Shown here piece by piece: positions 1 to 12,000 of a DNA stretch of 64,000 nt. The first letter of the stretch is position 1. The number at the start of each line of letters is the position of its first letter. The notes beneath the pieces were generated by a model. That model was not told the DNA's origin, did no database searches, and saw nothing but the letters and a program-made list of their open reading frames with translations. Both the position numbers and the translations under genes were made by a program. Source of the DNA: Chloroflexota bacterium (GTDB lineage: Bacteria; Chloroflexota; Anaerolineae; Anaerolineales; Villigracilaceae); NCBI GenBank assembly GCA_021824575.1, contig JAKAKJ010000089.1:1-64000 (forward strand). The letters run 5' to 3'.

Positions 1-1
1 G

Positions 2-3000
2 CTCAACTTTATAAACGGCAAGTTCGCATTTCCCATCCCCATTGTAGTCCCCAGGTACCGGGATGCTATTGGCATCCCCCCAGTTATCCACAAACTGATC
101 CTTTACATACCAAGTGCCAGCATTGTAGACTGCTATATCCATCACGCCGTCCCCGTTGTAATCACAGGACACCGGAATACTCTCGCTGTTTCCATAGGCG
201 ACCGCACTCATATCCTTGAGGTACCACATCCCCGCCCATGGCTCAACTTTGTAAACGCTTAAATCCGTTTTCCCATCTCCATTGAAATCCGCTACTACAT
301 GGGTTGGATGTGCATTCTGCGTAAAGGTGGCTGTTACAATGGCATTGCCTTGGATCGTTACACTTCCACCCGTGGCGTTTGCCGACCAACTATCGAAGCT
401 CCAACCCGAGTCCGGTGTCGCAGTCAGTGCTACAACATCGCCGTAGTGATAGGTAGCTTGGTCTGGCGATTTAGTGACGGTGCCATTGCCAACCTTCTCG
501 ATCGTCAATGTGTATTCATCCCACGTAAACGTAGCCACTACGCTAGTGTTGCCCTGAATAGTGACAGTTCCACCTGCAGCGTTTGCCGACCAACTATCAA
601 AGCTCCAACCCGGGTCCGGCGTGGCAGTCAGGGTTACAACATCACCATAGTGATATGTAGATTGATCCGGACTCTTTGTAACTGAACCACTTCCGCTCTT
701 AATAATAAGGAGAGTGTATTCATCTTGCGTGAAGGTGGCCGTTACGGTTATGTTCCCTTGGATCGTTACACTCCCATCTGTTGCGTTGGCAGACCAGCTA
801 CCAAAGCTCCAACCTGGGTCTGGCGTAGCTGTCAACGTTACCACATCGCCATAACGATAAGTAGATTTGTCAGGTGATTTGGTGACGGTGCCATTCCCGA
901 TCTTCTCGATTGTCAGGGTGTATTCTTCGGGCGCCGGAGTAATCGTAAAATCTGCAGTGCTATAGGTAATGTTGTAGTTACCCAATACTTCAACCGGACT
1001 GAGCGTAGCACTAATCGTGTACGGACTTCCTTCAACCGTCTCTCCTGCAACACGGCTGTATGTCGCCGTCACATCATCTGCAGGCAGGAAACCAATCAGT
1101 GTGCCCGTCAGAACCGGATCCACTTGTCCAAATTCTTTACTTGCATTGTTTGGTGTGACAGAAGCATCTTTCTTATTGATCGTGAAGTTAGCTGGGACAG
1201 TTGTGATGTCATAGTTTCCGAGCACACCCGTTGGACTCAACGTAGCACCGATCGCATATGGACTCCCCGCCACGGTCTCACCCATGGCGCGGCTGTAAGT
1301 TGCTGTTACATTATCTGCAACCAGGAATCCGCTCAACAAACCGCTCAGAGCCGGATCCACATCCCCGTAGGTTTTGCTTGCAGCATCGAGCGTGACCGTG
1401 GCCGCTTTCTTGTTGATCGTGAAATTGGTGGTGTTGTAGGTGATGTTGTAGTTAACCAGCACACCCACTGGACTCAACGTAGCGCTAATGGCATATGGAC
1501 TCCCTGCGACTGTCTCACCTATTGCGCGGCTGTAAGTTGCTGTTACATTATCCGCAGGCAGGAAGCCGCTCAAAGTGCCGGTCAGGGCCGGGTCTGCATC
1601 ACTGTAGGTTTTGCTTAGAGCGTTCGGCGTGACCGATGCATCCCTCTTGTTCACCGTCACGGTCTGGCTTCCACTGCTCGCCAAGAAATTCGTAGTTCCC
1701 GCATAATTCGCTGTAATGAGATGTGAACCGGTTCCAACGGAAGCTGGAGTGTAAGTGACCGAGCAGGTAGATGTTCCGCCGCTGCCTGAGAGAGTGCATG
1801 GGCTGGTGACGAAGCTGCCCGCGCCGCTCGTTGTCCAAGAAACTGTGCCCGTCGGGCTATTGGTTCCACTAACGGTAGCAACGGTGGCTACACAGGTGAT
1901 GCTTGAGCCATATACTACAACCGGAGTGCCTCCGCCACAATCAACCGTAGTAGTGGTGGCTTTAATATCAACAAAATAGGTGATTCTTATCTGACCATTG
2001 GCACCATTGCCGCCTGCATACGTTGTAGTACCGCTGCTTCTGTATGCACCACCTCCCGCCCCACCGGGGGTTGATCCAGCAGAGCCATTTCCAGAGGGGC
2101 TCGACTTGCCGTTACCGCCATTACCACCGCCAGATGGTGCTGTGGCACCAGTTGCATTGGTAGCATTGGTTCCGTTCAAAGCTGTTCCAGCCGATGAACC
2201 ACCTCCGCCGCCATAGTTAACACTGCTGTTTCCATTTGCGCCATTGCCACCTGAATATTTGGTGGTACCAACACCTGAGCCTGACGCCCCACCGTTGGCG
2301 CCAGTTCCAGAGTTGTTTGCTACCGAGTTGCCGCCTTTGGCAAGTACAGTTGAAGTATTGTTGAAATAGGAATCGCCACCTGCTCCTGTGCCAGTTGAGC
2401 CGCTACCAACAACATAGGGATAACTGTTTCCCGGTGTTACTGCAATAGTGGCATTTGAATAGGCTCCACCACCTCCACCGCCTGTTGCAACTTCACTGTA
2501 GGTTGTGGATGTTACGCTTCCGCCTTTCCCGCCACCACCCCAAACCTCAACCGTAACAGAAGTAACTCCTGCCGGAGCAATCCATGTGCCTGATGTCGTA
2601 AAAATTTCTTGGGTCGCTGAGAGTGCCGTAAATGTAACATCCGTGCCGTACACGGTATTCACCGCATTCGTAGCATAGGCACGAACATGATACAGCGTGC
2701 CGGGAGTAAGGCCACTAATAACGCTCGTGAACGCGCCAGTTGTATTAACCGGGCCATCTGTTGTTTTGGTTGGCAGGGTGATGGTCGGATTTGCGGAGGT
2801 GTCCCAGACTACACCATGCTGCGTTGGGTTCGGTACGCCCAAAGACGTGACGTTCCCATTCCCAGTGGCGGTGGTGGCCGTAATGTTAGTAACCGCCTGC
2901 GTGGTAACTGTAGGCGCGATATAGGCTGTAAATGTAACATCATCGCCATATGCCGTACCAGCAGCATTAGTAACATAAGCCCGAACATGGTATAGCGTGC

Positions 3001-6000
3001 CCGGCGTTAGACCGGTGATATTGCTCGTGAATGCGCCAGTGCCGGAGGGAACGCCTTGCGCTGTCTTGGTTGTTAGGGCAATCGTTGGGTTGGGTAAAGT
3101 ATCCCAAGTCATGCCGTACTGAGTCGGATTCGGTATGCCCAGCGAGGTAATATTGCCATTACCCGTGGCAGTGGTGGTAGTTATATTAGTAACCGCCTGC
3201 GTGGTCACTGTGGGCAATAGAAGAGTACTGAAGGTAACATCATCACCATAGGCAGTACCAACCGCATTTGTTGCGTAGGCACGGACATGATAGAGTGTGC
3301 CCGGCATCAAGCCTGTAATACTGCTGGTGAAAGCGCCCGCTGCACTAACCGGACCGTCCGTTGTTTTACTATCTGAGAGCGTAGGATTAGGCGAGGTGCT
3401 CCAGACTACACCATGTTGCGTTGGGTTGGGAGAGCCCAAGACAGTTATGTTGCCATTTCCAGTGGCGGTCGTAGCGGTAATACTTGTGACCGCCTGTGTT
3501 GTGACCGTTGGCGCAAAGAGTGTTGTGAAAGTGACATCCTCGCCGTAGGAGGTTCCTGCATCATTGGTAGCATAGGCTCGGACATGATAGAGCGTTCCGG
3601 CTGTCAAGCCTGTGATGTTGCTGGCAAAGGCGCCCGCTGCACTGACGGGTCCATCCGTGGTCTTGCTGTCCGCGATTGTAGGATTGGCATTGATACTCCA
3701 CACCACGCCGTGTTCAGACGGGTTAGGTACACCAAGTGCAGTGACATTCCCATTTCCAGTGGCTGCGGTAGTTGTAATGTCTGTCACCGCCTGCGTAGTG
3801 ACTGCCGGTTCGATGAGCGCAGTGAATGCAACATCTTCACCGTACGCCGTGCCCACCTCATTTGTTGCATACGCACGAACGTGATACAGCGTCCCTGGAG
3901 TCAGTCCCGTCATACCACTCGTAAAAGCGCCAGTTGCGCTAACCGGACCATCCGTGGTTTTGCTATCCGCGGTAGTGGGGTTGGGATTGACGCTCCATGC
4001 CACACCATGCTCGGCTGGATTCGGAACGCCCAAGTTGACGACGTTTCCATTGCCAGTAGCTGTCGTGGCTGAAATATTGGTGACTGCTTGAGTGGTAACT
4101 GTCGGCAGCGCCAACTCTTTAAAGGTGGCAGTCACAGTTGTGTTACTTTGGATCGTTATATTGTCCCCAACTACATTGGCAGACCAGTTGGCAAAACTCC
4201 ATCCCGGATCGGCTGTGGCGGTCAGAGCAACCACATCGCCGTAGTGATAGGTAGCCTGGTCAGGCGCTTTCGTGACGGTGCCATTGCCAACCTTATTGAT
4301 GGTTAGCGTATATTCATCCTGCGTGAAAGTAGCAGTCACAGTTGTGTTACCTTGGATCGTTATATTGTCCCCAACCACATTGGCAGACCAGTCGGCAAAA
4401 CTCCATCCCGGATCGGCTGTGGCGGTCAGAGCAACCACATCGCCATAGTGATAGGTAGCCTGGTCAGGCGCTTTCGCGACGGTGCCATTGCCAACCTTAT
4501 CGATGGTTAGCGTATATTCATCCTGAGCGAACAGCACAGTTGCAGTGGTATCCCCCTGTATCGTGACATTTCCATCAATCACATTTGCCGACCAGCTATC
4601 AAAGCTCCAGCCGGGATCGGGGATCGCCGTCAGCGCAACGATATCGCCGTAGTGATACGTGTCCTGATCAGGCGCCTTCGTTACGCTACCATTACCGACC
4701 TTATGAATAGTTAGTGTGTAGTTGGCAAGAACGAAGGTGGCGGTTACGGTAGTATTGCCTTGGATCGTTACTGTTCCACCCGTTGCGTTGGACGACCAAC
4801 TTCCGAGTGTCCAACCCAGATCTGGAGTGGCAGTCAGCGTCACCACATCACCATAGTGATATGTAGCTTGATCGGGATTCTTTGTAACCGTGCCATTGCC
4901 GACTTTGTCAATCGTGAGTGTATATTCATCTTGCGTGAAGTTGGCCACCACACTGGTATTACCCTGAATCGTTACCTGCCCAGAGACAACATTGGCCGAC
5001 CAACTATCAAAGCTCCAGCCTGGATCAGGAATGGGAGTCAACGTTACAACATCGCCGTAATGATAGGTAGGCTTATCGGGATTCTTCGTTACCGACCCGC
5101 TTCCGCTCTTAATGATAAGAAGGTTGTATTCATCCTCCGTGAACATGGCGGTCACAATAGTGTTGCTTGTGATCGTCACTGTTCCATTTACCACATTTGC
5201 AGACCAGTTGAAGAACGTCCATCCCGGATCTGCCGTGGCGGTCAAATGAACAACATCGCCGTAGTTGTACGTAGCCTGATCGGGATTTTTGGTAACGGTA
5301 CCATTCCCAATCTTATTGACCGTGAGAGTGTATGTTTCCGCCGGCGGCAGAATTGTAAAGTTGGCAGTGTTATAGGTGATATTGTAATTGCCCAATACAC
5401 CTGCCGGACTGAGTACAGCACTGATCGTGTACGGACTTCCTTCGACGGTCTCCCCCGCGACGCGACTATATGTCGCTGTCACAGCGTCCGCAGACAGGAA
5501 TCCGACCAGCGTACCCGTCAGAACTGGATCCGCTTGCCCCAATTCTTTGCTGGCATCGTTCGGCGTCGCCGACGCGTCTTTCCTGTTGATCGTGAAGTTC
5601 GCAGGCGCGGTCGTGATGTCATAGTTACCAAGCACATCCGTTGGACTCAATGTCGCACTGATTGCATATGGACTCCCTGCGACGGTCTCACCCGTTGCAC
5701 GGCTGTAAGCTGCTGTTACATTATCCGCTGACAAGAAGCCACTCAAAGCGCCGGTCAGAGCCGGGTCTGGATCACCGTAGGTTTTGTTCGCCGCATTGAG
5801 CGTAACAGTCGCTGCCTTTTTATTAATCGTGAAGTTGGCCGGGACAGTTGTGATGTCATAGTTGCCCAACACACCTGTCGGACTCAACGTCGCACCGATC
5901 GCATACGGACTCCCTGCAACCGTTTCTCCGGGCGCGCGACTGTAAGTTGCCGTCACATTATCCGCTGGCAGGAAGCCACTCAGTATGCCAGTCAGAGTCG

Positions 6001-9000
6001 GATCTGCATCCCCATAGGTTTTGCTTGCCGCATTCAACGTGACTGTCGCTGCCTTCTTGTTGATCGTGAAATTTGCGGTATTGTAGGTGATGTTGTAGTT
6101 GACAAGCGCGCCCACTGGACTCAATGTGGCGCTGATGACATATGGACTCCCTGCAACCGTTTCTCCGGATATGCGGCTGTAAGTAGCGGTCACATTATCC
6201 GCAGGCAGGAAGCCGCTCAAAGCTCCGGTCAGGGCCGGGTCCGCATCCCCGTAGGTTTTGCTCAGGGCATTCGGCGTGACCGATGCATCCTTCTTATTGA
6301 CTGTCACCGTCTGGCTGCCATTACTTGCGAGGAAGTTCTCATCGCCCGCATAATTGGCTGTGATGAGATGTGAGCCGGTTCCAACGGAAGCGGGAGTGTA
6401 AGTGACCGAACAGGTGGCTGTTCCGCTGCTGCCCGAGAGTGTGCATGGGCTGGTGACGAAGCTGCCCAAGCCGCTGGTTGTCCAACTCACATTTCCAGAA
6501 GGAGTATATGAGCCAGACCCGCGAACAACCGTGGCTACACAGGTAATGCTGGAACCATATGTAGTGATTGGCGTGCCTCCGCCGCAATTCACCGTTGTAG
6601 TGGAACTGACCGTAGTGACTGTATAGGTCACCGAGATCTGCATGTAATCCACATACGCCATTCTCGTATTGGCGCTATTTGCAGATAGGGCCACACCAAA
6701 GCCACTAGCATTGATATCTGCTGGCGTCCAAGTTGTTCCCCAAAGGTCTCCAGTGGTACCATATACAGCTGCAGCCGGAGAGCCTGTTGGCCATTCCGTA
6801 CTGGTCGCGGCTTTATTGCTGCCGGTAACAACACCAGCCTTCATCAAACTAACAATGCTGTCACGCACATCGTTGCCGGTACCGATAGCGCTTTCAAAAC
6901 GCCCGATGGTTACCACAATCCCATTGATGGTTGCATTGGAAGGAATAGCAAAGCCATAATTGGAACCTTCCAAATAATGAGATGTCTGGTTGCTAAGCGT
7001 GGTGGTTGCATAATTGGTATCAACGGCAGTGATGTAACCTGGATTCAACCAGGCAACTGTTCCAGTCCCGGAAGCATCCGCACCTGTCCTTGCATTTGTA
7101 GCCGGTGTGGTGGTGCTTGTGGCTGAGGGCAGCGTTGTAAAAGTGACATCATCACCATAAACGGTTCCGACCGAATTGGTAGCATAGGCGCGCACATGAT
7201 ATTGCATGCCTAGTGCAAGACCGGTGATACTGCTTGTAAACGCGCCAGTTGCACCGACAGGGCCATCTGTGGTTTTACTGTCCGCAATTGTGGGATTGAC
7301 GTTGACGCTCCACACCACGCCATGCTGCGTTGGATTCGGCACGCCCAGAGAAGTGACGTTGCCATTTCCAGTGGCGGTTGTCTGTATAATATCGGTGACT
7401 GCTTGGGTGGTGACTGTTGGAGCTATAAGTGTAGTGAAAGTAACATCCTCACCGTACGATGTACCCGCGGCGTTGATGGCATATGCGCGGACATGATACA
7501 GCGTGCCCGGTGTTAGGCCAGTGATATTGCTTGTGAATGGCCCAGTCACGCTCACTGGACCATCTGTGGTCTTGCTGTCCGCGGTTGTCGGATTGGCGCT
7601 AGTACTCCAAACCACGCCATGTTCAGTTGGGTTGGATGAACCCAAGACAGTAATGTTTCCATGACCAGTGGCGGCGGTAGTCGTAATGTCAGTGGCCGCC
7701 TGCGTGGTCACTGTGGGTGCCTGGAAAGTGGTGAAAGTGACATCTTCACCGTATGCGGTGCCTGCTGTATTCGCCGCATACGCGCGGACATGATAAAGTG
7801 TTCCTGGCGTCAGCCCAGTGATATTGCTTGTGAATGCGCCGGTCGTGCTCACCGGACCATCTGTGGTTTTACCATCCGCCGTTGTGGGATTGGCGTTGGT
7901 ACTCCAGACTACACCGTGCTGCGTTGGGTTGGGGATACCCAGAGAAGTGACACTGCCATTTCCAGTAGCGGTAGTTGTCCCGATGGATGTAACAGCCTGC
8001 GTAGTTACGGTTGGCAAAATAAGCGAAGTAAAAGCAACATCATCGCCATACACGGTGCCTGCAGCATTGGTAGCATAAGCGCGGACGTGATACAGCGTGC
8101 CTGGTGTTAGGCCGGTCATATTGCTCGTGAACGCTCCCGTTGCACCTACCGCGCCATCTGTGGTCTTGTTATCCGCGGTCGTTGGGTTAGCCGATGTGCT
8201 CCATGCCACTCCATGCTGGGTTGGATTCGGCACACCCAGAGCTGTGATATTCCCGTTTCCAGTCGCCGTAGTGGCCGTAATATTGGTGACTGCCTGAGTT
8301 GTGATAGTAGGAAGAAGCAGAGTTGCAAAGGCCACATCCTCGCCATATGCAGTGCCGACATCATTGGTAGCGTACGCGCGAACGTGATACAGCGTTCCTG
8401 GCGTTAATCCGGTGATACTACTGGTGAACGCACCGGCTCCGCTAACCGGACCGTCAGTGGTCTTGCTATCCGCCGTGGTGGGGTTGACCGATGTACTCCA
8501 GACCACACCGTGCTGAGTTGGGCTTGGAATGCCTGGCGCCGTGATATTACCGTTGCCTGTGGCCGTTGTAGTTGTAATATCTGTAACTTCCTGCGTGGTA
8601 ACTGTCGGAAGCGACGTAGTTGAGGGTAAGTACTCATAAGCACCGCGATCATCATAAGTCCTCGCGCCTGCACCCGTATTCGGGGTAGCTGGATCATCTA
8701 TGCGAGGATTGCCTTGGATATCGGCAAGCGTCTCACCCGGAGCGTCCGCGTTGGCGCTGTCGATTGCCGGCGAGCCAGGGTTAAGATAGTAATTGCCAAA
8801 AATTCCGAGGCCGTCATAAGGCACCCCGGTCTGCCGCCGGACAGGCGTGGCTGGATCTACAAAGAGGGGATTCCCTTCCAGCCCATGGACTTCCTGTCCG
8901 CTCACCGCGGCCTTGAACGCCGCCAGAGAGGTGTAGATGACATTGTTCCAAATGATCTGGGATGTAGCGTCCGTGCGATAGAAGAGGTTGTAATCCGTGG

Positions 9001-12000
9001 TCGACCCGGTTGTGGAGTACGCGTCGAAGCGCACGTTACCACCATATGAACCTGACGGAGGAGTAGTCCCGTTTTCAGAGATGATGTTGTTGGCGACGAT
9101 TGCACCAAAGGAACCCAACGCCGCAGTGTTGCCTTCGAAGTTGATCCCTACCGTACCATTGCCCTGAACGGTATTGCCAACAATGGTGTTATAGGGCGAT
9201 TGATAGTTGTCAATGCCGTGATCGCCGTTTTCGTAACTGAGGTTCCCGATGACCAGGTTATGAGTCGAGCCCAAGGCATTGGAGTCCCAGTAATACAGAT
9301 TGATCCCGGAATCCTCGTTGCTATAGACGATGTTATTGATCACTGTGTTATAGCTGCTGCCTGTCAGCTCGATTCCGGCTGCGTCGGTCTCGATCAACGA
9401 GAAGTTTTCAGTGGATATGTTGTTACTGATCAGGTTATGGTCGCCACCGACCACGCGAATACCAATACAGGTGTTATGGTCCGTGGTATTACCAGAGATT
9501 GTTGAGTAGGTGGTATTCCTCAAATAAATACCTTGTTCATACGGGTGGTTTTGTGAGGTCGCGCCCGCATTGCTGACGTGGTTATTCGTGATGGTGACGT
9601 GCTGCGAGGCATCTACATAGATGCCCTTATTGCTTGTATTCGTGATGTTGAAACCGTCAATAACAATATAGTTCCTCGCTCCCAAACCGAAAGCATAGTA
9701 GGAGGTAGTTGGGGTTCCTGGCTGTCCAGTCACCGTGACGCCGGGGTCTGCCCAATAGGTGATCGGATTCCCCTCAGTGCCGCTGCGCTCGGGATAGATT
9801 GTCTCTGCATACGTGCCATGCAAAACCTGCACAATCTGACCGGGCATTGCCAGGTAGGCACCCCTTGAGATCGTGCAGAATGGAATTGCAAGCGAACCAA
9901 CCTGACCTGAATCTGTGCAGTTCGGATTGGTCTTATCAACGTACCAGACTCGCGCGGTGGTCGTTGTGTAATCCTGGGAATCCTGGTTTACTGTCACGTT
10001 GGCATACGCGCGCATGGCAGGCCTAAATCCATACCCAGATAGGGAAGGTGTGACCGTACCAGACCAGTTATAGGAGACTTGGAAGCTGTACAGGCCGTTT
10101 GCATCCGCAGTGGCAGTCTTAGGTATGCCATCTGTGTAACTGAGGGTTGCGCCTGCAATCCCCGCGTTACCAGAAATGGTTAGTGTGATGCCGGCGGCTG
10201 TATAATTTTGTCCAGGCTGATCCGCGAGTACGCTAGTATAAGTCATGCTTTCGGGCGAAAAGGTGTAGCCAGGCTTTGAAGGCGTGACCGTACCAGACCA
10301 GTTAGTGGGAACTTGGAAACTATATGCGCCGACACTATCTGCAGTAGCGGTCTTGGGTGTGTCCACTATATAACTTAGTGTAGCACCCGCCACGCCTGCG
10401 TTTCCGGAAATGGTATGAGCAGTCACATCGATGCTGACGGTGGCAGGCGCGCTGTCCAGGTTTCCATCATTCGCTTTGAACGTAAAGCTGTCAGGTCCCG
10501 AGTAATTTGCAACGGGTGTGTATATTTGATTCGCTCCACTGCCGCTCAAGTCGCCGTGCGCAGGATTGCTGACAATGCTATAAATTAAGGGATTGCCATC
10601 CACATCAGTACCCGTCAGCGTGATGTTGATTGATGTGTTCCATAACATGCTGAGAGATTGAGCATCAGCAACGGGTGCATCATTGACGGCAGCGACCGTC
10701 AGCAAGAAGGTGTCATTGACGGTGACATTTCCATCATTCACCGAAACGGTGATGGTGGCAGTGCCGCTCCGGTTGGGAGCAGGCAGGATGTCGATCGTGC
10801 GGTTTACTCCACTCCCTCCAAGCGAAATGTTCTCAACCGGCACCAATGCCAGGTCCGAAGAGGTGGCCGTGACGGTCAGGTAAGCAGGGTCGAGTTCCGC
10901 ATCTCCCACTGTGAAGGGGATGGCCCCAGTGGCGGTATCCTCATTGGTGGTCTTATCCGTAATGTCGCTAATCGTCGGAGGTGTATTTATTTTAGAAAAG
11001 GTATGGCTCCAGACGGGTTGAGTTGTGCCATATTTGTAAAAGTTAACAGTGAACGAGAGGCCATTGACACTGATTGTCGCAAAGCCCAGGTCATCCTCCG
11101 CCATATCAGTATACGCATAATCCACTCTATCAGGAAATATGGTCTGGGAATATGACGAGGCCCCAGACGGCGAGGTATCAAATTGCTCGTAGCTGCGCGT
11201 TAAGCCAGACACCCGGGTATTATCCATATGCGTCCACGCTAAGACGTGTTCGTGCCCATGGAAGGTAGCAGACACAATGGGATGATTGTTGATAACAGAT
11301 ATCAATGACGGAGGGGTACAGGCGGAGTTATCCCTCGCCGAGCATGTACAATGATTTGCTTCCATGCAATATTCAGGCCCGTGGAAGTAAATAAAGGCAT
11401 GGGTCAATCCTACACTTTCTGCATACGTCAGGCGGGCATCGAGGAAGTCCACTTCGGCTTGGGTCAACAGGTAAATATCCCCTGGAACATCCAGGCCGAT
11501 AAAGATGGAGTTCCCATAATCGAAACTATAGTTCAGCTGGTCCGAAGAAGAATCAAGTGATACTTTGTTTATCGCATACGTCGGCATTACTTTTATGTTC
11601 GGGGCCGTTTCAAAATAACTTTCCCACAGGGCTGCACTGCCACTGACGTGGTCATCGTGATTGCCTCTAACCATAAAAGTTTTGTTATACAAGTTCTCGG
11701 ATTTCAGTATGTTAACAATTGAGTTCATTTCGGTTGCAGTAAACCCATTGTCTTCAATATCACCGCTAAATATGACAAGTGCAGGATTGAGGGTTGAAAG
11801 TTGATTGGCGGGATAAGAAAAGTAATCTGCTGCGTGCGAATCGGCCATTGACCCAAAGGTGAAGGCCGTTGGCCTTGCGGTGTAATTCTGCGAAGTCTGA
11901 TTTGAAATCACATTCGAATAAGTTATGTTGGCGGGGTAAAAGCTAAAGCCAGTCTTGGATGGCGTGACCATGCCAGACCAACCAGGTGAGACCATGAAGG

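Noticed and set aside
299-8407. Many plus-strand frames of 60-320 codons, some mutually similar (for example 3413-4072 and 4760-5731)
   Set aside because: They lie opposite the minus-strand giant gene, repeat with its domain period and show Arg/Cys/Ser-rich composition without family motifs. They are antisense shadows of the coding repeats.
297-8613. Regular repeats of 200-300 bp considered as a CRISPR or satellite array
   Set aside because: Units are far longer than CRISPR repeats, there are no unique spacers, and the minus strand translates each unit into a known type of protein domain.
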